A stretch of 64,000 bases of DNA from QHXW01 sp035297145 (GTDB lineage: Bacteria > Acidobacteriota > Terriglobia > Bryobacterales > Bryobacteraceae): NCBI GenBank assembly GCA_035297145.1, contig DATGZN010000075.1, positions 104,195 to 168,194 of the forward strand, written 5' to 3'. The notes under the pieces are model-generated. The model did no database searches, was not told the DNA's origin, and was given only the letters and a program-made list of their open reading frames with translations. This document shows positions 34,694 through 43,394 of the stretch, one piece after another. Every line of letters starts with the position of its first letter. Position 1 is the stretch's first letter. The position numbers and the translations under genes were made by a program.

Positions 34694-35581
34694 TCACATC
34701 GCCGCTGCTTTCCCCAGCACGCCGTGGGCGTAGTCATTGACGGTGGTTAGCTTGATTCCGAATGTGTCCACGACCGGTGGCATGTTCATGGCATCTCCAC
34801 GCGAATACCCAAGCATCAGCGCCGCGAAGCTCTTTTGCAGCGAATCCGTGGCTCCCTCAAACTGGCCCAGTAGCGCCGATTCGGGAACACGATCGAGTTT
34901 GAATGGCCTGCCGATGATTTTTTCGAAGCGGCCCACTACGTCAAGCGGGCTAAGCGGCTCGGGTCCGCCAAACTCGATGGTGCTCCGCTCGGCCGCGCGA
35001 TGACGCAGGCCAAGAGCGCACATTTCGGCGACATCCCGGAAGGAGACCCAACTGATCGGGTTTGTTCCGGCTCCGTAGATGCGAGCCGACGCGTTCCCGT
35101 AATCGAATCCAAGGGCAGGGCTCAACCACACTTCCATGAACCAACTCGCCTGAATGATCGTAAAGTTCAGACTCTTGATCGCGTTCTCGACCCGTTCCTT
35201 CGCATCGGCCAGGGGGAACGAAAAACCTGGTGGCCGGCGAAACGAGACAAAAAGAAAACGTCCCACATTGGCGGCCCGTGCCGCATTGACAAGGTTCAAT
35301 TGTCCATCTGCGTCAACGGATTCAATGGAGTCGCCCGGCTGCCGGGACAACGTCGACGAGGCGGTCGAAATTACGGCGTCGGTGCCACGGCAAGCAGCAG
35401 CGATCGACTCGGCGTCCTTCAGGTCGCCCGTGCACAATTCGACGCCCGACGACCGTAGGGCTTCAACCCTCTCTTTCGAACTCGTGGCTCGGACGAGTGC
35501 TTTCACCTTTTCACCGCGCGCCGCGAGCTTTTGACATATCGCGCCGCCCACCAGACCAGTAGCACCGACAACCAGAACCAT
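34694..35581 (-). CDS. NmrA-like NAD(P)-binding protein
   Basis: 295 residues from ATG 35581 (GGAGGAGA 6 bases upstream; longer in-frame extension rejected). Atypical short-chain dehydrogenase fold: LVVGATGLVGGAICQKLAAR, ALVRATSSKERVEAL, GDLKDAESIAAACRGTDAVI. No Tyr-Lys catalytic pair is evident, as in NmrA/HSCARG-like redox sensors and quinone reductases. Function unknown. Convergent with hisA, divergent from metY. Confidence 0.85.
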   Translation of the reverse strand: MVLVVGATGLVGGAICQKLAARGEKVKALVRATSSKERVEALRSSGVELCTGDLKDAESIAAACRGTDAVISTASSTLSRQPGDSIESVDADGQLNLVNAARAANVGRFLFVSFRRPPGFSFPLADAKERVENAIKSLNFTIIQASWFMEVWLSPALGFDYGNASARIYGAGTNPISWVSFRDVAEMCALGLRHRAAERSTIEFGGPEPLSPLDVVGRFEKIIGRPFKLDRVPESALLGQFEGATDSLQKSFAALMLGYSRGDAMNMPPVVDTFGIKLTTVNDYAHGVLGKAAAM

Positions 35582-35713
35582 ACGTGTCTCCTCCGGGGAG
35601 GATCTTACACCTATTTGGGTCACGCCGCACTCGTTTGACACGGCTCACGCAGATGCGGTCCAATGCAACGTTATGCCCTGGAAACATTCGCGAGGAGGAG
35701 ATCAGCAGTCATC

Positions 35714-37021
35714 ATGGCGAACGAAGAGCAGAAACCAGGATTAGGGACATTGGCCCTGCACGCGGGACAGGAGCCCGATCCCATAACCGGAGCGCGGGCC
35801 GTTCCGATTTACGGCACAACCAGCTTTGTGTTCAAAGATGCGGAGCACGCGGCAAATCTTTTTGGGCTGCGGGAGTTCGGATTCATTTACTCACGGATCA
35901 TGAATCCGACCACCGATGTGCTGGAGAAGCGGCTGGCGGCGCTGGATGGCGGCATCGGCGCGCTGGCGTTCGCATCGGGCCAGGCGGCGGTGAGCGCCGC
36001 GATCCTGACTATTACGCACGCCGGCCAGAATTTCATTTCCGCCACGAGCCTGTACGGCGGAACGTGGACGATGTTCACGCAGACGATGAAAAAGCTGGGC
36101 GTCGAGGTGCGGTTTTTCGATCCGGATCACCCGGAGCAGATTCACCAGCTGGTAGATGCCAACACGCGGCTGGTGTATCTGGAATCGATCGGCAACCCGA
36201 AGAATGATGTGGCGGATTTCCGGAGGATCGCGGACATCGCCCACGGCCACGGGCTGCCGGTGATGGTCGACAACACGGTGACTACGCCGGCGCTATTCCG
36301 GCCGTTCGATCACGGCTGCGATATCGCGCTTTATTCCACGACCAAGTTTCTGGGTGGGCATGGAGTGCACATCGGCGGCGCGATCGTGGATAGCGGCAAG
36401 TTTATCTGGGCGGACAACCCAAAGAAGTGGCCGGAGTTCACCGAGCCGAGCGATTCGTATCACGGGATCGTGTTCACCGAGGCGCTCAAGCCGCTGGGCA
36501 ATCTGGCTTACATCATTCATGTGCGCACGCACTGGCTGCGTGACATGGGGGCGTGCATGAGCCCGTTCGCGTCGTTTCTGTTTCTGATGGGCGTCGAGAC
36601 TCTGCATCTGCGTTTGGAACGGCATGTGCGAAATGCGCAGGCGGTGGCGGAGTGGCTGGAGAAACATCCGGCGGTGACTTGGGTCAATTATCCCGGCCTG
36701 CCCAAGCATCCGCACCACGCCAACGCCAAAAAGTATATGCCGAACGGAGCGGGCGCGATTCTGGGATTCGGCGTGCGCGGCGGCAAAGAAGCCGGCGTCA
36801 AGTTCATCAACAGCGTGAAACTGGCGAGCCACCTGGCGAACGTCGGGGATGCGAAGACGCTCGTCATCCATCCGGCCTCGACCACGCATTCACAGCTCAC
36901 CGAAAAGGAACAGGCGGAAACGGGTGTTACGCCGGATTACGTGCGCGTTTCGGTGGGCATCGAGGATGTCGAGGATATCAAGGCCGATCTCGACCAGGCG
37001 CTGCGCGCGTCACAGGCGTAA
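35714..37021 (+). CDS. metY: O-acetylhomoserine sulfhydrylase-type PLP enzyme
   Basis: Cys/Met-metabolism PLP enzyme, 435 residues, the long form typical of O-acetylhomoserine (thiol)-lyase. Motifs: LHAGQEPDPITGARAVPIY, YSRIMNPTTDVLEKRLAALD, ASGQAAVSAAI, PLP Lys in YSTTKFLGGHGVHIGG, and DAKTLVIHPASTTHSQL. Would make homocysteine from O-acetylhomoserine and sulfide. ATG 35714 fits homologues, though AGGAGGAG lies 13 bases upstream. A TTGACA at 35635-35640 may be its -35. About 100 bases downstream begins the selenoprotein pair with its own promoter. Confidence 0.9.
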   Translation: MANEEQKPGLGTLALHAGQEPDPITGARAVPIYGTTSFVFKDAEHAANLFGLREFGFIYSRIMNPTTDVLEKRLAALDGGIGALAFASGQAAVSAAILTITHAGQNFISATSLYGGTWTMFTQTMKKLGVEVRFFDPDHPEQIHQLVDANTRLVYLESIGNPKNDVADFRRIADIAHGHGLPVMVDNTVTTPALFRPFDHGCDIALYSTTKFLGGHGVHIGGAIVDSGKFIWADNPKKWPEFTEPSDSYHGIVFTEALKPLGNLAYIIHVRTHWLRDMGACMSPFASFLFLMGVETLHLRLERHVRNAQAVAEWLEKHPAVTWVNYPGLPKHPHHANAKKYMPNGAGAILGFGVRGGKEAGVKFINSVKLASHLANVGDAKTLVIHPASTTHSQLTEKEQAETGVTPDYVRVSVGIEDVEDIKADLDQALRASQA

Positions 37022-37063
37022 ACGGCGAGGGCTCAAACCCGCCCAATTAGTAGATGTAGATTA

Positions 37064-37092
37064 TTGACCGCGCCTTCGCTTTCCCTTATTCT
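37064..37092 (+). promoter_or_regulatory. Promoter of the selenoprotein pair
   Basis: TTGACC (37064-37069), a 17-base spacer, then TATTCT (37087-37092). This is a good sigma-70-type match with ideal spacing, 31 bases before the first AhpD-like ATG. Confidence 0.6.
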
Positions 37093-37123
37093 GCCAAGAA
37101 TTGCTTCGAGAGAGTGGAGATTC

Positions 37124-37672
37124 ATGGCTTACATTCAGCTTCCCGAGGGATTGCCCGGCATTTTGGGGCCGATGACGTTTCGTCCGGAGACGGCCAAGCC
37201 GCTCAATGAGCTGGCGGAAGTGCTGCTGCAAGGGCCGAGCACGCTTTCGCGCGGCGAGCGCGAATTGATGGCGGCGTATGTTTCGTCGCGCAACGATTGC
37301 TTCTTTTGACACGAAATTCATGGCGCGGTCGCGGCCTATCATTTTGGCGGGAACGAGAAACTGGTTCGGGCCGTCAAGCAAGATGCCGAAGGCGCGGAGG
37401 TTTCGGCGAAGCTCAAGGCGCTGCTGGCCATCGCGGACAAGGTGCGGGTCAGCGGCAAGAGCGTGTTGCCGGAAGACATTGAGCGCGCGCACCGAGAAGG
37501 AGCTACCGACGTGGAGATACACGACACGGTACTGATCGCGGCCGCGTTCTCGATGTACAACCGGTATGTGGACGGGCTGGCCACATGGGCGCCCGAGGAT
37601 CCGGCGGCGTATCGCGAAGAAGGCGCGCAACTGGCGCGGGAAGGATATCTGGAACCTGACCAGGGACGATAA
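37124..37672 (+). CDS. AhpD-like selenoprotein 1 (UGA = Sec62)
   Basis: 182 residues if the in-frame TGA at 37307-37309 is read as selenocysteine. The frame is open on both sides of the TGA and ends at TAA 37670-37672. It belongs to the carboxymuconolactone decarboxylase/AhpD superfamily (peroxidase-related). The redox motif there is SxxNxCxxCxxxH; here it is SSRNDCFF-U-HEIH, so Sec replaces the second Cys (C59, U62, H66). The C-terminal part has the usual AFSMYNRYVDGLA stretch. ATG 37124 has GGAG 4 bases upstream. Probable role: thiol-peroxidase or disulfide reductase chemistry in the cytoplasm. A conventional gene caller would split it into two ORFs. Confidence 0.9.
37310..37339 (+). promoter_or_regulatory. 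bSECIS hairpin of selenoprotein 1
   Basis: Directly after the UGA. CGCG (37324-37327) pairs with CGCG (37330-37333) around an apical GU (37328-37329). Below it are a one-base bulge, GG/CC pairs (37322-37323 with 37335-37336), another bulge, and AU/AU (37320-37321 with 37338-37339). The G lies at +19 after the UGA. A G-U apical loop within about 16-37 bases is the mark of bacterial SECIS elements bound by SelB. Confidence 0.7.
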
Positions 37673-37675
37673 ACG

Positions 37676-38272
37676 ATGAACCCGATGTTTCTGCCGGATT
37701 TGGAGGCGAACCCGCAGCCATCGCCGGTGACCGACCTGATTCGCATCGCGCAATCGAACGAAGCGGAGTATCCCAAAATCTGGCACCTGTTCGGGTACCG
37801 GCCGCAGGCCACGGCGCACTTAGGCGAGTTCACGCAAGCGATCATGCGCGGCGAGGGGCCGCTCAGCCCAGGGATTCGGGAGTTGATTGCGGCGTTCACT
37901 TCGCATCATAACGACTGCCCGTTTTGAACGAAGTACCACGCCGCAGTTGCGGCGCACTTGCTAGGCAGCGAAGAACTGGTGTGGGGCGTGCTCCGGGACC
38001 TGGAGACATCAGGGCTCGCGGAAAAAGAGAAGGCGCTGTTCCGCTTCGTCGCGAAAATGAATCACGACTCGCCAAAGATCTCGGCGGATGACATCGCCCA
38101 ATTGCACGCGGCGGGATGGACGGACGAAGCCATCTACTGCGCCATCACCGTCTGCGCGTTGTTCAACTTCTATAATCGTTGGATTGACGCCGCGGGTGTG
38201 CACGCGATGTCAGAAGAGGCGCACCGTGTTTACGGAGCGCGCACGGCACAGCACGGATACTCGCGGAAGTGA
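37676..38272 (+). CDS. AhpD-like selenoprotein 2 (UGA = Sec84)
   Basis: 198 residues reading through the TGA at 37925-37927. It is a paralogue of the preceding gene: both have the pattern LSxGxRELxAA before the active site. Redox motif TSHHNDCPF-U-TKYH gives C81, U84, H88, again Sec in place of the second Cys. The C-terminus has CALFNFYNRWIDAAG, typical of AhpD-like peroxidase-related proteins. ATG 37676 lies 3 bases after the stop of gene 1, so the pair is one transcript. Conservation of UGA at the same codon in two diverged paralogues argues strongly against a chance nonsense mutation. Confidence 0.92.
37931..37959 (+). promoter_or_regulatory. bSECIS hairpin of selenoprotein 2
   Basis: CGCCGCA (37939-37945) pairs perfectly with TGCGGCG (37948-37954) around apical GU (37946-37947). 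An outer stem AAGT (37931-37934) with ACTT (37956-37959) is separated by an asymmetric internal loop (4 and 1 bases). The apical G is at +19 after the UGA, the same distance as in gene 1. Strong bacterial SECIS candidate. Confidence 0.85.
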
Positions 38273-38323
38273 CTGCTCGCGTAGTGCGGAGTGCAAAACG
38301 AGGATTGCGAAGAGGCGAAAGGG

Positions 38324-39583
38324 CTATTCGGTTTCAGAGTGCTTACTACACAGGCTGCGCCACTCGGGAAGGCGCTCGGTCAATCGGAGAGCGGCGAGAT
38401 AGTTCATGTCTATGTCGGCGCGAAAGATGGAGTCGAGACCTCCATCCATTTCGTGTTGCAAGGCGTCGGCCACGTGTACGGCGCCCGCAGCAGTAAATAC
38501 CGTCGAAGAGCAATCGGCGGGTTTGTGATGAAATGCGACGGCGTTACATACTGAATCGGGCAGGCCCCAAAGCCAGAGCAGATAGGCGCCAATCTCAGCA
38601 TGATTCGCGGCGAACACCCGCGACTCCACTTCATGACACGGTACTTTCTCACGCCGGGCGGTGGCTAGGACACCATAGTATTCATCCGCATAATTCGCCA
38701 CCAGGACCAGCTTGCCGACGTCATGCAGAAACCCGCCCACCAAGCTACTGTCACAGACTTTCTTCGGAAGATTCTGCGCTCTGGCGATCGCGTGCGCGAC
38801 CACCCCGGTTGTCATGCTGTGCCGCTGCAATTGCGCGATGAAGGACTCCGGCACGCCTTTGCCTTGAAACGCGGAAAAGACGGAAGTGGAGAGCGCAAGC
38901 GACCGGATGGTATCGACACCCAAATAGACGGCGGCTTCACACGGGTTTGCAATGTAACGATATAAGCCGAAAAATGCCGAGTTCGCCAGTTGCAGGATCT
39001 TAGCCGTCATGCCCACATCCTGCGCGATGATTTCCCCTAACTCCCGGCTCGAGGTCTCCGCATTCTCGAGTGACTCGACTAACTTTGCGTAGACCGAGGG
39101 CAGGCTAGGCAACGAAGTCATCCGTGAAACCAGTCTCCTCAATTTCGGAGAGACCAGCAGGGAACGGATCCGCAGAGCGGCATCTAAGGTAGCGCGCAAT
39201 GTGGCGGTGTCACACGGCTTCACCAGGTACTGGTGAGCGGTGGTCGCCGAGCGAAGGGCGAGATCATGCTCAAGATTGCCGGATAGCACGATGCGGACGA
39301 TACTGGGATATCGTTCCAGGACTTCGGCCAACAATTCGGAACCGCTCATGCCGGGCATGCGCATGTCCGTGACAATGACGTCGAATTCACTCGACGCCAG
39401 CAGCCGCAGGGCATCCTGGCCACTGCTACAGAAAGTCATGTGCCACTCAGCAGGCATGCTCTGTAGCGTACGCTTCAGGCCATCCAGAACACTCTGCTCG
39501 TCGTCAACAAACACCACACGTTTTACGGCAACTTCCGTGTTACGTGCTTGCTGTTCGTCTTCCACCAAAAACATTTGTTCCAT
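38324..39583 (-). CDS. Response regulator with HDOD output domain
   Basis: About 419 residues from ATG 39583; an in-frame GTG at 39727 would add 48 residues of no recognised similarity. Receiver domain: VFVDDEQSVLDGLKRTL, phospho-Asp in VIVTDMRMPGMSG, Lys in YLVKPCD. HDOD domain: LPSLPSVYAKLVESLENAE, AKILQLANSAFFGL, VYLGVDTIRSLALST, FLHDVGKLVLVANY. Such proteins signal in chemotaxis, motility or c-di-GMP circuits; no histidine kinase is adjacent. Convergent with the selenoprotein pair. The 241 bases upstream to the nitrile hydratase block hold nothing recognised. Confidence 0.88.
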   Translation of the reverse strand: MEQMFLVEDEQQARNTEVAVKRVVFVDDEQSVLDGLKRTLQSMPAEWHMTFCSSGQDALRLLASSEFDVIVTDMRMPGMSGSELLAEVLERYPSIVRIVLSGNLEHDLALRSATTAHQYLVKPCDTATLRATLDAALRIRSLLVSPKLRRLVSRMTSLPSLPSVYAKLVESLENAETSSRELGEIIAQDVGMTAKILQLANSAFFGLYRYIANPCEAAVYLGVDTIRSLALSTSVFSAFQGKGVPESFIAQLQRHSMTTGVVAHAIARAQNLPKKVCDSSLVGGFLHDVGKLVLVANYADEYYGVLATARREKVPCHEVESRVFAANHAEIGAYLLWLWGLPDSVCNAVAFHHKPADCSSTVFTAAGAVHVADALQHEMDGGLDSIFRADIDMNYLAALRLTERLPEWRSLCSKHSETE

Positions 39584-39824
39584 GATGTTTCGTTGTATCG
39601 GTGTGTCTTGGACGCCGCCCGTCTCTTCCGCCGTGTACACGTCAGTTACCCTTATGCGCGTGAATGGCGCCGCGTTCAATAAATCACTTATTACTCTAAC
39701 ATAAGGATACAAATGATAAAGATTCACTAATGGTCTATTGTGAAAGTTAGTAGTCTACAGTTAACGGAAGTTATGAGTCTGTGTGAGAGCAAGTACGGGC
39801 CGGGCATGCCCGCCCTCTGCATAC

Positions 39825-40217
39825 TTATGGAAGCCCTGCACGTAACAGCACAGGCTTACCGTGCGGAGTGTGCCGGTAGGCATCCGCCCAAGCATCCTTG
39901 CGTGAGGTCATCGCAGCCCGGTCACACAGACCCTTGGCGACTGTGAGGCGCTCCAAAGCCGCCAGCCAATGATGATAGTAGCGGGAACCATCGTCCGCCT
40001 CGCCACGCCCGGCAGCGGCTTTGAGTTCTTCGGCCAAAGCGGCGGCCCACTCCTTCCAGGTAAAGTGGCCCTGTTCGGACAGGTTAACGGCTAGTGCGAA
40101 CGCCTGCGCCTCCCAGGGCTCGGAGAAGACCGGTCCGCCTTCGTCACGCGGCAGTTGCGGCAGCGCGGCCATCCGCTCGGCTTCGCGTAACGATTCACGC
40201 CGGCTCAAGGTAGTCAT
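39825..40217 (-). CDS. Nitrile hydratase accessory protein
   Basis: About 130 residues from ATG 40217, overlapping the beta-subunit gene by 23 bases. It resembles the beta-subunit N-terminus, as activators do: FSEPWEAQAFALAVNLSEQG, FTWKEWAAALAEELK, YYHHWLAALERLTVAKGLC. In the cobalt type the accessory protein helps insert metal by subunit swapping. A long ORF upstream in the same frame is an artefact of the overlapping beta gene. Confidence 0.85.
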   Translation of the reverse strand: MTTLSRRESLREAERMAALPQLPRDEGGPVFSEPWEAQAFALAVNLSEQGHFTWKEWAAALAEELKAAAGRGEADDGSRYYHHWLAALERLTVAKGLCDRAAMTSRKDAWADAYRHTPHGKPVLLRAGLP

Positions 40218-40854
40218 CCCACATGTCGATGTAGACGGCATCACGCGGCGAAGCCATGTCGCCCCACAACTCCTGCGCGGTGAGACGAACGGAGTACACG
40301 TGCTGGGGTCTCTCCCCCAGAGAATGCGCATGCGTATCAGGGAAGACATACGCGCCGCGGTGACGGTCGATGGTCCCCAGCTTGCCGCGGGCATAACGAG
40401 GCAGGCGGGTGTGACCGGCGGGATGCATGTTGCGTACATGCACGCGCTGTCCCGGTTGGAAGCGCGGAGTAGCCTCGATCGGACGGCTGGCCAGCGACCC
40501 CGCGGCCAGCATTGCTGGCACTTGATCTGCCGTGACGAGCGGATTCGCCTTTGGCACCCCTGGCGCCGGATGTCCTGTGTCGAGCTCTTCGCGCGAAACC
40601 AGCTCTGTCTTGACGAGCAGTTCAACCAGTCTCACGAACCACTTCTCGTAATAACTCATGCGCAAATATTCAGCGGCGGGAATGAGTTCGATTTCGTGTC
40701 TCCCGGTATCGATATTCCACTTACCAGAAGCGGCCATGGCTATATTAAGAGCGAAAGTTCGCGCTTCCCAACGGGCGTGGAACACGTGCTCATCCTTTTC
40801 AGCTTGCACCGGACCCATGCCGTGCATGCCGCCCATGTCGTGTACGCCATTCAT
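40195..40854 (-). CDS. nthB: Nitrile hydratase beta subunit
   Basis: 219 residues. Starts MNGVHDMGGMHGMGPV, the classic beta N-terminus. Middle EAEYLRMSYYEKW-like segment (AAEYLRMSYYEKWFVRLVEL) and SH3-like C-terminal barrel with FQPGQRVHVRNMHPAGHTRL and YARGKLGTID. Partners with alpha to hydrate nitriles to amides. Its ATG overlaps the alpha stop (ATGA). Confidence 0.95.
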   Translation of the reverse strand: MNGVHDMGGMHGMGPVQAEKDEHVFHARWEARTFALNIAMAASGKWNIDTGRHEIELIPAAEYLRMSYYEKWFVRLVELLVKTELVSREELDTGHPAPGVPKANPLVTADQVPAMLAAGSLASRPIEATPRFQPGQRVHVRNMHPAGHTRLPRYARGKLGTIDRHRGAYVFPDTHAHSLGERPQHVYSVRLTAQELWGDMASPRDAVYIDMWDDYLEPA

Positions 40855-41489
40855 GCGGCGTCCCCGGCTTTCGGATATTCGACTCTGGCGACGCCCACCA
40901 TGGCATCGCGCGTGACGAGCGCCGCAAGTTCGTCTTCACTGAGGTGTTCGCTGCCCGCCGGCCGTTCGGGCAACACCAGGTAGCGCAGCTCGGCGGTGCT
41001 GTCCCAAACCCGCACTTCCACATTCTCGGGTATCTCTACGCCGAACTCGCGCAGCACGCCGCGAGGGTCGATCACGGCGCGCGAGCGATATGGCGCCGAC
41101 TTGTACCATACCGGCGGCAGGCCAAGCACCGGCCATGGATAGCATGAGCACAGCGTGCAGACGACCAGGTTGTGCACCTGCCGAGTGTTCTCGACCACCA
41201 CCATGTGTTCACCCTGACGGCCGGAGAAGCCAAACTCGGCGATCGCAGCGGTGGCGTCGGCGAGCAATCGCGCCTTGTAAGCGGGATCCAACCAGGCACG
41301 GGCGACCACGCGTGCCCCATTGCGCGGTCCGACCTTGTGCTCATAGGTATCGATCAGGGCATCGAGCGCCGCCGGGTCCACGAGTCCCCTCTCGACCAGC
41401 AAAGATTCGAGCGCCTTCACGCGCAGCGTGAGATCCGAAGGAACCTCCTGATGCGCGTGGTCATGATCGTGATGCTGTTCCTGAGCCAT
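40851..41489 (-). CDS. nthA: Nitrile hydratase alpha subunit, cobalt type
   Basis: 212 residues. The metal-binding motif VCTLCSCYPWPVLGLPP contains CTLCSC; Thr at the second position marks cobalt-type enzymes, whereas iron types carry Ser. Two of the Cys become oxidised in the mature enzyme. N-terminus is His-rich (QHHDHDHAHQE), possibly metal handling. First gene of the alpha-beta-accessory operon. Confidence 0.95.
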   Translation of the reverse strand: MAQEQHHDHDHAHQEVPSDLTLRVKALESLLVERGLVDPAALDALIDTYEHKVGPRNGARVVARAWLDPAYKARLLADATAAIAEFGFSGRQGEHMVVVENTRQVHNLVVCTLCSCYPWPVLGLPPVWYKSAPYRSRAVIDPRGVLREFGVEIPENVEVRVWDSTAELRYLVLPERPAGSEHLSEDELAALVTRDAMVGVARVEYPKAGDAA

Positions 41490-41620
41490 GGTTATCTTGG
41501 CGGCCGCCCACGCACTCTAGCCGTTAAACGGATCATTCGAGTGTAACGCTTTTGCATTTTCCTTCACTACCACTCCGTAAACCAAAATCCGCGTTCTGCG
41601 GAGAAGAAATTCTCACGGAT

Positions 41621-42418
41621 TCACAGCAGCCGGAAATTCACTTCGATGGTCGCGGGTGCCGGCACCGGCCTGCCATTGCGCGTGGCCGGCTTGAATTTCC
41701 ACTGCGACACGGCTTCAATCGCTTTTTCATCCAGCCCCAACCCCAATCCACTCACAACGCGAATGCCGTGCGGTTTCCCATCCTCGCCCACCTCGATGGT
41801 CAGCACCACTGTGCCCTGATACTTCGCCTTGCGCGCCTCCTCCGAGAATTCCGGATCCACTCTACGGAGCACTACTGGCGCGACGACTCCGCCGCCTATC
41901 CTTCCGTTGAACTCAACTCCAACGCCATCATGATCGCCGAATCCCGGGCCTCGGCGATTTCCGATTCCGCCGTCATTGCCCTCGCCAATCCCGCCGTTGC
42001 TGCCGGGGCCATCGGAAGGCGGCCCAACGCGGCCGAACGGTTCGCCAATTCGCGTCAAAAGCGGATTCAGTGGCTCGGTCTCGACAGGCGCCACCAAAGT
42101 CGCTTCCATCATCAGGACTGGCTTGAAATCCGGTGGCGTTGTTGTCGGTGGCACGAACTGGTGCCGAGCGAGCCTGGGCAGATCGCCGGCTGAGGCCTGT
42201 AGCACCGAACGCCCGCCTCCACCGCCACCGCCGTGACTCAGGTACGGCGCAATCAGAGGGGTCCTGTTAGTGTCGACCAGCCGGGCGAATTCACGTGTGC
42301 CAAACCGGCGGATCGATCGCGACGAGATCGAGATCAGCAGCGCGATCACAATGCCGTGTATCACGAGCGACAGCATCCGTGCTCTCATACCTCGCGGATT
42401 GTGCAATCCGCAAGCCAC
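41621..42418 (-). CDS. TonB-like energy transducer
   Basis: 265 residues. N-terminal membrane helix (MLSLVIHGIVIALLISI), a Gly/Pro-rich linker (about 60-170, with GGGGGGG and GGIGEGNDGGIGNRRG), and a C-terminal TonB fold: RVDPEFSEEARKAKYQGTVV, EKAIEAVSQWKFKPATRNG. Probably spans the periplasm to energise receptors such as the Oar-like one at the window start, though no ExbBD genes are nearby. Start ATG 42418 or 42388 region. Confidence 0.85.
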   Translation of the reverse strand: MACGLHNPRGMRARMLSLVIHGIVIALLISISSRSIRRFGTREFARLVDTNRTPLIAPYLSHGGGGGGGRSVLQASAGDLPRLARHQFVPPTTTPPDFKPVLMMEATLVAPVETEPLNPLLTRIGEPFGRVGPPSDGPGSNGGIGEGNDGGIGNRRGPGFGDHDGVGVEFNGRIGGGVVAPVVLRRVDPEFSEEARKAKYQGTVVLTIEVGEDGKPHGIRVVSGLGLGLDEKAIEAVSQWKFKPATRNGRPVPAPATIEVNFRLL

Positions 42419-42545
42419 CGCATAAGGCGTTGCAGCCGCACGGATAAACCCTGCTCCGGTGTCGGCGGCCGGTCTACACTGTGCCCGAAAATATTCTAGT
42501 CACCGACCGCAAACCCTGTCGTCTAACGATCGAAAGAGAGGCATG

Positions 42546-43352
42546 ATGCATACGATTACCCGTTTTGCGCTTTCGGCGGCATTACTGGTGGCCCCTCGGG
42601 CTTTCGCCCAGGATTCCACTCCTGAGATGTCGTGCGACAGCCATGATTGGGATGGCGAGCGAGTCACTCACTGCGAGATCAATGAAACAACCATAGCTGC
42701 GGTCCAGCTCCTCACTGTCGATGGCGGCGTCAACGGCGGCGTGCGGGTCAGAGGCTGGCAGAAGAGCCAGATTCTGGTTCGGGCTAAGGTGCAAACCTCG
42801 GCGGATACCGACGCTCGGGCACGCGACATGGCCCGGCTGATCACGATTCGGACGGGTGGCAGCCGGATCGTCGCCGATGGACCGTCGTCATACGAACGGC
42901 ATGAGAACTGGTCGGTCAGCTACGAGGTCTTTGTCCCTCAACAAATCGATCTCAGCCTGAAGGCGCATAACGGCGGCATCCGGATCTCCGATGTGCGCGG
43001 GCACATCGAATTCGTGACCACCAATGGCGGTGTTTCGCTGCAGCGCCTGGCGGGTAATGTGCAAGGGCACACCACTAACGGCGGCCTGTCGGTCGAACTC
43101 GCCGGCAGTCGATGGGATGGTGAGCAGCTCGATGCCACGACCACCAACGGCGGCGTCTCGCTGGCAGTGCCCGAGGCGTATTCGGCGCACCTCGAAACCG
43201 GCACTGTCAACGGACACATCAATATCGACTTCCCCCTAACCGTTCACGGCGAAATCAATCGCAGACTTTCCGTCGACCTCGGTTCCGGCGGATCTACGGT
43301 GCGCGCCATCACCACCAACGGAGGCGTGTCGATTCATCGCAAAGACTCGTAA
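42546..43352 (+). CDS. Secreted DUF4097-like repeat protein
   Basis: 268 residues from ATG 42546 (GAGAGG 4 bases upstream). Signal peptide ends APRAFAQ. The body has at least five spaced copies of a TNGG motif (HNGGIRIS, TNGGVSLQ, TNGGLSVE, TNGGVSLA, TNGGVSIH), typical of the beta-solenoid DUF4097/DUF2807-type adhesin-like fold. Function unknown. Divergent from the TonB-like gene. Confidence 0.78.
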   Translation: MHTITRFALSAALLVAPRAFAQDSTPEMSCDSHDWDGERVTHCEINETTIAAVQLLTVDGGVNGGVRVRGWQKSQILVRAKVQTSADTDARARDMARLITIRTGGSRIVADGPSSYERHENWSVSYEVFVPQQIDLSLKAHNGGIRISDVRGHIEFVTTNGGVSLQRLAGNVQGHTTNGGLSVELAGSRWDGEQLDATTTNGGVSLAVPEAYSAHLETGTVNGHINIDFPLTVHGEINRRLSVDLGSGGSTVRAITTNGGVSIHRKDS

Positions 43353-43394
43353 CCGGTATCGTCTTTCCATTTCCCGCTAGAATGGGCGCAGGGA

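Noticed and set aside
35582..35713. SAM riboswitch before metY
   Set aside because: The 132-base leader lacks any recognisable conserved SAM-riboswitch core; only a TTGACA was seen.
37307..37927. Reading the two AhpD-like genes as pseudogenes or as four short genes
   Set aside because: Both stops are UGA at the same redox codon, frames continue with family motifs, and each is followed by a GU-loop hairpin.
40218..40625. Long N-terminal extension of the nitrile hydratase accessory protein
   Set aside because: It lies antiframe within nthB and has no similarity; ATG 40217 gives the family length.
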